Origin: Entoloma clypeatum
Taxonomy: Eukaryota > Basidiomycota > Agaricomycetes > Agaricales > Entolomataceae
DNA: 64,000 nucleotides
Direction: 5' to 3'
Assembly (NCBI GenBank): GCA_963565915.1
Contig: OY751495.1
Coordinates: 1,116,001-1,180,000, forward strand
Shown here: piece after piece, positions 1-8,775 of the stretch
How the letters are laid out: the number at the start of each line of letters is the position of its first letter
Numbering within the stretch: position 1 is the first letter of the stretch
Program-made: the position numbers and the translations under genes
The notes under the pieces: model-generated
The model's database searches: none
What the model was told of the DNA's origin: nothing
Seen by the model: the letters and a program-made list of their open reading frames with translations, nothing else

Positions 1-1089
1 GTTGTTGTCAAAACGGCGTTTGCATTCCTCTGGAGTTAGCTTTCTGTCTTTTCCGAGTTTGTTGGAGATGTCGGACTTGGGAGCGGAGGAAGGCTTCGAC
101 TGTTTGCCCTGGTTCTGTGTCTGCGGTTTGGCCTTGGAGTTTCTATCAGAGTTTGTGGAGGGGGTTTTAGCTTCGGATTTGTCGGATTTGGATGCGGATT
201 TGTCAGAGTGGGATTTCTCGCGATGACGTTCCCAGTGGTGAGCATCAATAGTCTGTGCTAGCTCCCTAAGTGCTGGTAACGTGCTTGGCTTTGCTCGAGT
301 CCCAAGGACATCTTTAATCCGCTCCGCCAACCCGGAGTAGTACCGGTGATGCAGGGCGGAGCTGTTCCAGTGCGTTTTGGCAGCAAGGCGTGTGAACTCA
401 ATATTATACTTGAGAATATGTTGATTTTCGCGCATTTTGAGATTGTCCAGAGAGTCGGCAGCATCCGCAACGGGGTCAATGACCCCGAATTCCGTGCGGA
501 GTGTGCGGAGGAATGCGGACCAATCTTCATACCAGTCCGGGGGGTTGTCCAGGTCCGGTTCGATGATGAAATGCTCAAAATAATTGAGAGCTGTGCCTTG
601 GAGGAAGGAGATGGTGAGAGTGATTTTGGCAGAGTCATCGTCATACTCGGAGTTGTCGCGGAAGAACAATGTGCATTGGAGGATGAACTGGTTCAGTTTC
701 CGGGGATCGGAACCGTCGAAGGTGTCCGGATCCTTAGCCTTTTTGTGATGCTTGTGACCTTTGCTGCGTTTGAGTTCATTGGTCATTAAGAGGAAAGCAT
801 CCACAAGGGCTTGTGGGCCGAAAATATTCTGAGGAGATGGGGGTGCGGATTCTATGGGGGAAGTGGGGATCAGAATATTATGCGGAGGTGTGATGGGCCG
901 AAAACCCGGAGGTGTCGGAGTAGTCGGAGTTACGGGGGATAGTTCTGTTAAGCGTTGTTCAACATTTTGTAGAACTTGCTGCCTAGAAGTGCCAGCTTCT
1001 GCCAATGTGCGGAGATGCGGAGGTAACGGGTGTCCGGAATGTCGGAGGACAATCGGAGTGGATTGGAGATTCGGAGACGGATATAACAA
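1..1089 (-). CDS. gag: Ty3/gypsy Gag, partial (runs off left edge), no ATG at its upstream end
   Basis: A minus-strand frame is open from 1089 down to base 1 and continues outside the window. It reads as a Gag capsid protein. The first part is Pro/Thr-rich (codons at about 890-940). A capsid-like segment follows, with DPDTFDGSDPRKLNQF just after the first ATG (784-786). A basic Ser/Lys-rich linker then ends in KLTPEECKRRFDNN at the window edge. In the family that last motif lies directly before the CCHC zinc knuckle, so knuckle and pol should lie left of the window. The frame upstream of 786 still reads like Gag but has no Met, and a TAG stands at 1090-1092, so the true start is lost, spliced, or is the Met at 786. 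The Gag identity is sure; the start is not. Confidence 0.75.
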   Translation of the reverse strand, partial: MLYPSPNLQSTPIVLRHSGHPLPPHLRTLAEAGTSRQQVLQNVEQRLTELSPVTPTTPTPPGFRPITPPHNILIPTSPIESAPPSPQNIFGPQALVDAFLLMTNELKRSKGHKHHKKAKDPDTFDGSDPRKLNQFILQCTLFFRDNSEYDDDSAKITLTISFLQGTALNYFEHFIIEPDLDNPPDWYEDWSAFLRTLRTEFGVIDPVADAADSLDNLKMRENQHILKYNIEFTRLAAKTHWNSSALHHRYYSGLAERIKDVLGTRAKPSTLPALRELAQTIDAHHWERHREKSHSDKSASKSDKSEAKTPSTNSDRNSKAKPQTQNQGKQSKPSSAPKSDISNKLGKDRKLTPEECKRRFDNN

Positions 1090-1120
1090 CTATCACATAT
1101 GCAGAATCTAACTTATAACA

Positions 1121-1132
1121 GGTTATGGGCCC
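1121..1132 (+). other. Stray copia-type primer-binding site
   Basis: GGTTATGGGCCC follows ...TTATAACA. It matches the anticodon-stem complement of initiator tRNA-Met used as primer by copia-type elements, and the same motif follows the 5' LTRs of two copia elements here. No plus-strand copia body follows, so it is either a remnant of another element or chance. The 53 bp between the gag frame and the copia LTR hold nothing else I recognise. Confidence 0.35.
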
Positions 1133-1142
1133 TGCCCTTTGC

Positions 1143-1587
1143 TGTTGAACGACTCACAAAAGAATAAACTATTTCTCCTGATAACCCCCCCCCCCCTGAC
1201 CATGTCCAGCCAACCAGCACTGTATTGAAAGTAGCGAGGTGTGCCATGTGGGACGACGTACAAGGTAGTCAGTATGAGTGGATAGAGGATCAGGAATTGA
1301 GTAGCTTGTTAAGCTAGAGGAGAGTTTAGAGACAACTGACGTGGTGGGAACTGGAAGAGTTCTTATTCTGCAACTATGTCACAGGTCTACTATTTATACT
1401 GATATATGTGCACGGACCATGTTGTGGTCCCTTTGTATGTTCCTACACTAAAGACACATATATAGTAACTCATGGAGTGTTTCCAGAGTATGACATCAGA
1501 ATGATGTCATGGGTATGTCATTATGATGTAGTGATCACATGTCGCTTAGTCAGCAGGATCACAGTGCTAGAACCTATAGTTCCAACA
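1143..1587 (-). repeat. 3' LTR of copia element E
   Basis: On the minus strand the segment starts TGTTGGAACT directly after a purine tract and the end of the RNase H gene, and can be closed at TTCAACA (1143). It contains a TATA-like TATAAATAG near 1390-1400 and a 13-base C run on the plus strand near 1184. The start is well supported by the purine tract. The inner end is inferred only from the inverted TGTTG/CAACA termini, because no second LTR copy is present to compare. Confidence 0.55.
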
Positions 1588-1600
1588 CTCCCCCTCACTT
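1588..1600 (-). other. Polypurine tract of copia E
   Basis: The minus strand reads AAGTGAGGGGGAG immediately before the LTR and next to the pol stop codon, which is the expected plus-strand primer site of an LTR retrotransposon. Confidence 0.6.
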
Positions 1601-2169
1601 AGAACCTGGTAATCGCTTTGTAAGTGGAGTGTAGGGTGAGATAAACTCCAACCCTAATTGCAAGCGGAATTTCTCGAAGGTTACTCTTGGTAAGTTCTTC
1701 ATGAACATGTCCATGGGGTTATCAGTCCCGGGAGTGAAGAAGAGCTTGACTATTTCTTCTTCAACATACTCATGTATCACATGGTATCATATGTCAATGT
1801 GTTTAGTGTGTCCTTCGGTTACAGGGTTTTGCCCATTAAAGATGGACCCTTGATTATCACTGTTGATAGGGACAGGTGTCACTTTTGGAAGGTGGAGTTC
1901 GCCAAACATGTTGACGAGCCATTTGCAGGTTTTAGCACAATCTGAGAGTGCCATATACTCTGCTTCCGTGGACAAGTGCACAATTGTCTTTTGACAGCAT
2001 GATTGCCAGATGACTATGCCATCAGCAAGCTTCAGATAAAATCCTGTCTGCGACTTTCTATTAGAGGGGTCTGATGCCCAATCAGAATCTGTGTACGCAG
2101 CAAGGCCGGACATTGATGCGCCTCTAAAGCTTAAGCAATAGTCCTGCGTCCCTGCAAGATACTTGCATA

Positions 2170-3475
2170 CAGTGCCTCACAAAACTGATTCAATGTTTGT
2201 TGCTTTTTGAATACCTTCAAGATAACTCTGCAAAGAATACCAATTGAATTAAACCTTTCTCTGGCCTCCAATGGTCACTCCACTCGTCATATTGCCTCTA
2301 ACCTGGGTGTCAGCCAACCAACTGTCTCCAGAGTGCTTCAGAATCTTCTTCCTCATTGCAATCTCTCTTCTGGTGGTTGTCCATCCAAGCTTTCTCCCAC
2401 CAACACACGAAACATACTTTCACAAATCACCTCAGGGAGAGCCTCCAATGCTGTGCAGGCTACCAAACACATCAACACTGTCATCTCCAATCCTGTCTCC
2501 CCAGAAACTGTGAGAAGGGTTCTCAGAAAACATGAATTCAAGGCTGTAACAAAGAAGAAAAGACCTTTCTTAAAGGCCATACATCGGAAGAGGCAGTTGG
2601 CATTTGCTATGAAGCACAGGGAATGGACAGTGGAGGACTGGAAGAGGGTCATTTGGTCAGATGAGACCAAAATCAACAGGTTTGGGTCAGATGGCAAGGA
2701 ATGGGTCTGGAAAAAGAAGGGTGAGAGGCTTATTGAAAGAGAGGTTCAGGGCACAGTCAAGTTTGGGGGAGGAAATATTATGGTTTGGGGTTGTATGGGT
2801 TGGGAAGGTGTGGGGAGACTTGCAGAGGTTGAGGGGAGGATGGATGCTGATCAGTATGTGTCCATTTTGGAGGACAATTTGCTGCCCAGCATGGAGGAGA
2901 GTGGAATCTCTGAAGAGGAGATCATTTTTCAGCAGGACAATGACCCCAAGCACACCTCCAAGAAGGCCAAAAAATGGATGGACAGCAAGAATATTGCTCT
3001 GCTGGATTGGCCTGCACAGTCCCCAGACCTCAATCCTATTGAACACCTCTGGGTCCATATTAAAAGGAAGTTGAATGAATATCCAACACCACCCAAGGGA
3101 GTCTGGGAGATTTGGGACAGAGCAGCAGAGGTGTGGAATAATATAGAGCCAGAAGTGTGTCAAAACCTGATAGAAAGTATGCCAAGAAGGGTAGAGGCAG
3201 TAATCAAAGCTAAGGGGGATAATACCAAGTACTAAAGTATAAAATACTGTATTTATTGTACATACTCACAAAGCTGATTCAATGAGTCCCTGGAGTAATT
3301 TTATCATATATTGATCATCTTTTATGGGAATTACATAATTATTGCAGATTCCGAGAGTCCTGAAGCAGGGCTTTTAACCAGGTACCAATACCTTCTTTTG
3401 ATTGGCATTATTTGCAAAGTTATTTTGAAGGTATTCACAAAGTAGCAAACATTGAATCAGTTTTGTGAGGCACTG
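2170..3475 (+). mobile_element. Tc1-type DNA transposon nested in copia E
   Basis: Terminal inverted repeats of about 72 bp (2170-2241 and 3404-3475), starting CAGTGCCTCACAAAACTG, are flanked by TA on both sides (2168-2169, 3476-3477). The 1306-bp element contains one transposase ORF. A partial copy of the terminal motif, in the same orientation as the left end, lies at about 3263-3282. That recalls the direct repeats inside the ends of some Tc1 elements. The structure looks complete. Confidence 0.9.
2207..3235 (+). CDS. Tc1 transposase, DD34E
   Basis: The frame encodes about 342 residues, typical of Tc1 transposases. An N-terminal helix-turn-helix (about residues 20-60, GHSTRHIASNLGVSQPTVSR) should bind the inverted repeats. 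The catalytic domain shows D152 in WSDETKINRFG, D244 in QQDNDPKHTS and E279 in DLNPIEHLW. The 34-residue spacing between the last two defines Tc1. The frame has no internal stop. The codon at 2207 is TTG, not ATG, and no ATG occurs before the catalytic domain, so translation would need a spliced or non-AUG start, or the start has been lost. The TTG lies inside the left inverted repeat. Confidence 0.88.
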   Translation: MNTFKITLQRIPIELNLSLASNGHSTRHIASNLGVSQPTVSRVLQNLLPHCNLSSGGCPSKLSPTNTRNILSQITSGRASNAVQATKHINTVISNPVSPETVRRVLRKHEFKAVTKKKRPFLKAIHRKRQLAFAMKHREWTVEDWKRVIWSDETKINRFGSDGKEWVWKKKGERLIEREVQGTVKFGGGNIMVWGCMGWEGVGRLAEVEGRMDADQYVSILEDNLLPSMEESGISEEEIIFQQDNDPKHTSKKAKKWMDSKNIALLDWPAQSPDLNPIEHLWVHIKRKLNEYPTPPKGVWEIWDRAAEVWNNIEPEVCQNLIESMPRRVEAVIKAKGDNTKY

Positions 3476-4206
3476 TATATAAAGAGACTTATCAAGATGC
3501 TCTTGGGACACGTTGGCTGACATCTGCGACATCTTTGCGACTGCAAAGGCTATGTCGGGCTGTGTACCCAAAGATAGGTACAACAGGGATCCAATCACCG
3601 ATTGGAATTGGGATCAAATTTCTGGGTTCGACTCCCCCTGGTTTGGTACCGGGTAATACCCCGTGGGTAGTGGAGTAGGGGCCAGCTTGGCATTTGTCAT
3701 GCTGAAGCGCTCAAGAACCTTTTTCAGGTACGCTACTTGGTCGACTTTGATTGTACGACCTTTTGCATGACCTAGGTCTCGGCAATCCCAGATTTTCATA
3801 AACTCAGCTTTCTTCTTCTGGGCCAGGCGCTGATTGGAACCTGTGAATAGGGAGTCGTCGATGTAGATCAGGGCGATGACCAAGTCACCTGTCTTTTTGT
3901 CTGTGTGAACAAACACTCTGCTGTCTTGAAGATGCGGACAAATCCGAGCGTTTTCATCAATTGGACCAATTCAATCCACCAGGCTCGTGCTGCCTGTTTA
4001 AGTCCATAGATGGCTCGTAATAAGCGCAACACCATGTGTTCGCTTCCTTTCACCACAAAGCCTTCAGGCTGCTTCATATAAATTTGTTCGTCAAGCTTCC
4101 CATAGAGGAAAGCTGATTTGACATCTAGTGCCAATATCACCTAGTTCTCAAGTGCAGCTAAGGCGAGAATGATTCGAACAGTTTCGTACTGGACGACTGG
4201 GGAGAA

Positions 4207-4439
4207 TTGCAGCTGTTGCCTCAATTCCTCCATAATGCCTCACGAAAAGGAACACGACCGACTTCTTCATACCCAGATGGGTCATATCATGCTTAGAAAT
4301 CTCTCAGATGAATGTGACCAGCCACATGCCATGCTCTGTGACCTGCCCCTATGCGCTACGAGCTACGACTGCTATGCCAACTTTGACCTATCATGGATCA
4401 AGAAAAAAACAAGAAATATTTCTTTTTCGGTGACCAACC
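4207..4439. other. Unassigned flank between copia E and copia B
   Basis: These 233 bp follow the truncation point of copia E and end in the candidate caacc target duplication of copia B (4435-4439). I see no convincing gene, repeat or terminal structure in it. Confidence 0.5.
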
Positions 4440-4719
4440 GTAAGCAGGACCTAGAACACGTAGGGACTGTGTAAGTCCTCAGGGAGTCCGAATGAACAAC
4501 AACTATATAGATCATATCTAGAACACGTAGGGACCGTGTAACTAAAGGTATGTGAGTATGAGGAGTAGGTGGATAAAGGCAACGACACACTTACGTCCTC
4601 AGGGAGTCCGAATGAACAACGACTGAGGATGCAGATGGGCAGTTGCCTGTATATATACGGTGGATGTGGTCACATGGAGAGAATGTAGGTATGTGGTGAT
4701 ATATGACATATGTCTAACA
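4440..4719 (-). repeat. 3' LTR of copia B
   Basis: It starts TGTTAGACAT on the minus strand and matches the 5' LTR at 16051-16254. It is 280 bp rather than 204 because an internal stretch (motifs CTAGAACACGTAGGGA and CTCAGGGAGTCCGAATGAAC) is partly duplicated between about 4450 and 4520, plus a small indel near 4645. Confidence 0.85.
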
Positions 4720-4794
4720 CACACCCATCAGCGCGACGGAATGAACATGAGGGATGATTATATGTAAGGGATAGGGTAGAGAGTAAAGGAAAGA

Positions 4795-7025
4795 TCAAGG
4801 ACAACAAACCAGCCCCAACGATTTGCAATGCTTCTCGTGTAGCACAGGTGGTAATGCTTTGGTGAATATATCGGCTACCATGTCATTCATCGGTATCCAG
4901 GAAGTTCGAAAGTCACCAGATGCGATGAGGTCGCGAAGAAAGTGATGGCGGACGTCGATATGTTTCATTCTATTGTTGATCGCATCCGATTCCACAAGGT
5001 GAAGTGCACTCTGATTGTCGCATAGGACAGGGAACGGGTGTGGCACCGGGAGTTGAGTACCCTTGAGGAAGGAACAGATTGCCATAGATGCATGGAAACA
5101 CCAGCCTAACAAAAGGTATTCCGCTTCAGTGGAGGATAGTGTGACGGTCTTCTGTTTGCTCACAGAGTAGTCAATGAGTGAACCATAGAGGAAAATTGCG
5201 TAACCAGAGATGCTACGACGATCTGTAGTATTGGATGCCCAATCCACGTCAGTGAATGCACAGTTGTTAGGTAAGAACGAGGAGTCAGAGCCAACTGGTT
5301 GTTGGTCGAAGTTAAACTCAAGCGCAAAGTCCAGAGTTCCCCGAAGGTAACGTAAAACTCCTTTGGCCGCTAGCATGTGGGTGCAGGTGGGATTTGAATT
5401 GTATTGGCCTAGGGCTGATGCCGCATAGGATATGTCCGGGCGTGTGCAGATGGCAAGGTAAAGGAGCGATCCAACAAGACGTTGATAGTTGACCTTCAGT
5501 TCGCAATCCAGGATGTCAGGCAAAGCATTGGGCGGTGCTAAAGGCAGGGCGTGGAGAGGGTGTCGCAGGGGTACTGGTGAGGTATGTGCGTTCATGAGGT
5601 TGTGCGCAGTGAGGAGGTCCACTATGAACGGACACTGGGAAAGCCAAAGTTTTCACCCATTCAAGTCACGCGCAATCTGAATCCCTAGGTACAGCGACAC
5701 AGGGCCTTGGTCAATTACCTCTATCCTCGCATTCATCTGTTTGAGCACCCAGTCATAAAGCTCCCTCGAGTTTGTAGCCACAAGACCATCATCGACGTGG
5801 ACTGGCATGATGATGGTGAGGTCTTCACCGGTGGAGGGCATAGGAATGGAAGGGTGTGGTGGCGAAGAGTGACATGCAATGAAGACGGCCTGATCAATTT
5901 TGCAGGGTGTGAAACCAATTTCCTTGAGGATGGAGCAAAGAAGAAGGTAGAATTCTCATGAGGATTGACGTAGTCCATAAATCACCTGCTTTACCAACAT
6001 GCAGTTGTGTTCCGGACCAGCCCCTGGGAGTGGGAACCCCGGAATGATCTTGCAATAAATGATGTGCGACAACGAAGCATTGAGGAATGCAGTTTTGACA
6101 TCATAAGTGACCAAGAACCAACTCTTGTCTGCGGTGAACGCTAGGACAATGCGGAGGCTGCTCAAGGGAGTAACAGGCGCATATGTCTTCCCATAGTCCT
6201 CCAAACCTTGGAGGAAACCTCGACCAGACGAGCCTTCTCCTTGCCCGTTATGATACTACCATCGGGGTAGTACTTGTAGGCATAGCACCAATGTACGCCA
6301 ATGGCTTTATGACCTTGAGGTAGAATGGCCGGTTCAAACACTTTGTGCTCAATAAGGCTGTCGAACTCTCGATGCATCACAGCGTCCCAGACTGCACTAT
6401 CCGGACGGGCAAGTGCCTCGCAAGAGTTATCCGGCGGCCTCGACAAGTCAAAGTTGCACGGTAAGTGTATGGGGTCAGGATAGGCAGCACGGTTTGTTGG
6501 TAGGAGTGGCGCCTCCTTGAGAAGGGTTGGGAGTCTGGCAGTCTGCAGGAGGTAAGCGGACATTGCGTTCTTGGATGGTTTCAGGGTATGCAGATGGAGG
6601 ATTATGGGTGTGAACTGGGTGAGGAGACAGTAGTGTAGGTATTGCAAGTGCAGGGTTTAGCACCAAGGGTGAGCGACGTAACATGCCTTGGTCATTCTCA
6701 TCAAAGATCACGTCTCTAGCGAAGTGGTACGATCCATCCCCAGTCGCTCAAATACGCCAACTCGGTTCTCATCATACCCAAGACATATAGCCTCAAAACG
6801 CCGTGGGCTACCCAGTGTACGTTTCTCCAGTGGTATGAAGACCCAGCATCTGCACCCCCATGCGCGGAGATGTGAGAGATCCAGTTTGGTGCCCTTGTAG
6901 AGTTCGTGTGGAGTAACATCGGGTGGTAGCGCCTTGGACGGGAGTCGGTTACGCAGGTATTGGGTGGTCATTACTGCATCCATAAAAAATGTATCAGATA
7001 GGCCAGAGTCAGCAAGTAGGGTCTG
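4795..7025 (-). pseudogene. Copia B integrase C-terminus, RT and RNase H, frameshifted
   Basis: It continues the integrase gene interrupted by gypsy A1. From 7020 downward one reads the integrase end (RAWGCRCWVFIPLEKRTLGS, about 6880). The RT follows with YDVKTAFLNASLSH (about 6095) and a VHVDDGLVA active site (about 5810). RNase H has FTDVDWASNTTDRRSISGYA (about 5240) and LSSTEAEYLLLGW (about 5130), and the frame ends at 4795. The pieces lie in at least two frames with stops between them, so no full polymerase can be made. Confidence 0.85.
7021..7025. repeat. Target duplication gtctg of gypsy A1 (left)
   Basis: gtctg at 7021-7025 is repeated at 13126-13130 on either side of the element, and joining the flanks at this site restores the copia B integrase frame. 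Confidence 0.92.
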
Positions 7026-7298
7026 TGTAAGGGCAACCACTTTCACTTTTCACTTTTCCTTTACTTTCCTCCTTTCCTTTCTATTCCACCATCTCCGACG
7101 TCCTCCGATCGTATCCGCTGTCTCCGACATCTTATCCGCCTCTCCGCATCTGACGACTCCGCCCCCATCCGCTACTCCGCACGTCGGATCGCAGGTACTA
7201 TCATTCATCTTGTTTCCATTCATCCTTCATCGCTACTCCCGATCATTGCTCATCATTCATGTGTCTCGTTTTATCTCTTATTTCATATCTCATTTTAC

Positions 7299-7305
7299 TA
7301 TTTAT
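7299..7305 (+). promoter_or_regulatory. TATA-like box in gypsy A1 LTR
   Basis: TATTTAT lies 27-33 bp upstream of 7332, where the transcript start is predicted from the self-priming complementarity. The spacing suits a polymerase II promoter. Inferred from sequence only. Confidence 0.5.
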
Positions 7306-7331
7306 CGCAGCTAGCTTGCAGGGGAATCCTT

Positions 7332-7341
7332 AGAACTTTCT
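7332..7341 (+). promoter_or_regulatory. Predicted 5' end of gypsy A1 RNA (self-primer)
   Basis: AGAACTTTCT in the LTR is the exact reverse complement of AGAAAGTTCT at 7462-7471. In Tf1/sushi-type elements the 5' end of the mRNA folds back on such a site and is cleaved to prime minus-strand DNA synthesis. The same bases recur in the 3' LTR at 12998-13007. Confidence 0.6.
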
Positions 7342-7461
7342 CTTCGGATCTCCCTTGCAAGGTATGTGTTGTATTACTTATTAGACTGCTCAATCTAAAC
7401 TTCGGATCTCCCTTGCAAGTATCTGAGTTTGAGTCTTGGATCGTAAGGTCGCCCTTACAGT

Positions 7462-7471
7462 AGAAAGTTCT
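7462..7471 (+). other. Self-priming type primer-binding site of gypsy A1
   Basis: AGAAAGTTCT starts 2 nt after the 5' LTR. It does not begin with the TGG expected for pairing to a tRNA 3' CCA end, but it is perfectly complementary (10 nt) to 7332-7341 in the LTR. Confidence 0.65.
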
Positions 7472-7620
7472 CATCTAATTGGACCGGGTCCGATTGCATT
7501 GTTGTCACGATTCCGCGCTTCGGAGTAGCTTCGTCCACGTCCGACTCCGATACATCTCACACCCCTTCCAGTTCTTCTAATTACCTCTCCGTAACCGGTG
7601 ATTCTGCTCCGCGCATAGTA

Positions 7621-8775
7621 ATGGACGACCCCAATCGCCTTGAACAGCTCGAGCACGAGTTCCAGGAACAACGTCAAACTCTCGCTGATATCTCGACTCA
7701 ACTTGACCAACTCCTCCTCGCCTTCAACGCAATTCCTGCCCCAGCTCCGCCACCTATCCCACCTGCTCCCGCACCCGCACCTCCACCTGCTCCGCTCGCT
7801 CCGGCCAATCCGGGCGTGCGTCGAGCAAAACCCGCCAATCCGTCAGACTTCGACGGATCGCGCGCAAATGGCTGGACCTTTCTAAACTCCTGTGAATTGT
7901 TTATGGGGCTGGCTCCGGAACAGTTCGCAGACGACCACGCTAAAATTTATTGGGCCTTATCTTTCATGAAGAGTGGACGCGCAGCACGCTTTGCGGATCG
8001 CATTATCCGACAAGAGCGGAGGACCGGTGCTCCGCCTTATCGGACTTGGGTGGACTTCCGCGCCGTCTTTACAACGGAGTTCACTCCGAAGAATGAGGAA
8101 CAGGACGCGAGACTGATCCTCGAAGGAGAATCCTATTATCAAGGTCAACGGGATGTCGAGACCTATATTGACGAGTTCAAAGACTACATTGACAAAGCAG
8201 GCTATCAGGAGGATACCAATATAGTACTCAAATTCCGCCATGGTCTCCGTTCCGACATTCAGAACGAGATCGCCACCCTGACCCACGGACGGCCTGCGGA
8301 CGACAACCCCGATGAGTGGTACTCTGCAGCACGAGTCAACGACGACAATAGAATTGCCAACAAAGCCTTCAAAGCCACTGCTCCGACCCGCACATCTGCC
8401 TTCCGCAACGTCGTCGGACCAAGAGTACCTGGCACCTCAGTATTCCCTCGCCCCTACATTCCATTCACTCCGCGTCCAGCTCCGCTCGCATCCGCAACCG
8501 CTCCGCCGACAAGGGACCCTAATGCAATGGACATTGATACTTCACGCGTCAAAGGCAAGAATGCCAATGCATGCTTCAGATGTAACAAAACGGGTCACTT
8601 CAGTCGTGAATGCCCCCTTCGCTTCGACGTCCGATTCATGACGATGGAGGAACAAGACGAGTTTATCATGGAACAACTCGTGGTCAAGGACGCGGCGGAA
8701 GGCAACTCCGTTCCGCCCACGGAGTCTGCGGAGTCGGAGGGAGGACAGGAGGATTTTCCTCCTCACAACGAGTGA
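7621..8775 (+). CDS. gag: Gypsy A1 Gag
   Basis: This 384-residue Gag starts at ATG 7621, 161 bp after the 5' LTR. An N-terminal coiled-coil-like stretch (LEQLEHEFQEQRQTLADIS) is followed by a Pro/Ala-rich linker (about residues 37-60). Then comes a retrotransposon Gag capsid domain with FDGSRANGWTFLNSCELF and a central YYQGQRDVETYIDEF. A CCHC knuckle CFRCNKTGHFSREC (about 318-331) and an acidic tail follow. It should assemble the particle and bind element RNA. Its last 166 nt overlap pol in another frame. Confidence 0.93.
   Translation: MDDPNRLEQLEHEFQEQRQTLADISTQLDQLLLAFNAIPAPAPPPIPPAPAPAPPPAPLAPANPGVRRAKPANPSDFDGSRANGWTFLNSCELFMGLAPEQFADDHAKIYWALSFMKSGRAARFADRIIRQERRTGAPPYRTWVDFRAVFTTEFTPKNEEQDARLILEGESYYQGQRDVETYIDEFKDYIDKAGYQEDTNIVLKFRHGLRSDIQNEIATLTHGRPADDNPDEWYSAARVNDDNRIANKAFKATAPTRTSAFRNVVGPRVPGTSVFPRPYIPFTPRPAPLASATAPPTRDPNAMDIDTSRVKGKNANACFRCNKTGHFSRECPLRFDVRFMTMEEQDEFIMEQLVVKDAAEGNSVPPTESAESEGGQEDFPPHNE

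Larger units (their letters stand above)
1595..4206 (-). pseudogene. Decayed copia pol (RT and RNase H), element E, split by a Tc1 transposon
   Basis: Minus-strand fragments read in order as a Ty1/copia polymerase. First is the RT start (FSPVVQYETVRI near 4200, then DVKSAFLYGKLDEQIYMKQPEGF at 4130-4060). The RT active site is IYIDDS (about 3860). MIGSLLYLSLGTQPDIAF lies at about 3595, and RNase H (YTDSDWASD, then STEAEYMALSDC) at 2090-1930. The C-terminal tail ends at 1595. Stops and frameshifts break it (for example after 3868, 3614 and 1787). Homology stops abruptly upstream of FSPVV at about 4206, so protease, integrase and the 5' LTR are missing. The TA-flanked Tc1 element (2170-3475) sits between the RT and RNase H parts. 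Confidence 0.85.
7026..7459 (+). repeat. 5' LTR of gypsy A1
   Basis: It begins TGTAAGGGCAACC and ends GGTCGCCCTTACA, so the termini form a short inverted repeat. It is matched by the 3' LTR at 12692-13125 and by both LTRs of gypsy A2. The repeated motif CGGATCTCCCTTGCAAG occurs twice within it (near 7345 and 7404). Confidence 0.95.

Noticed and set aside
346..789. Plus-strand ORF of 147 codons
   Set aside because: It is the antisense shadow of the gypsy gag on the minus strand, with no domain of its own.
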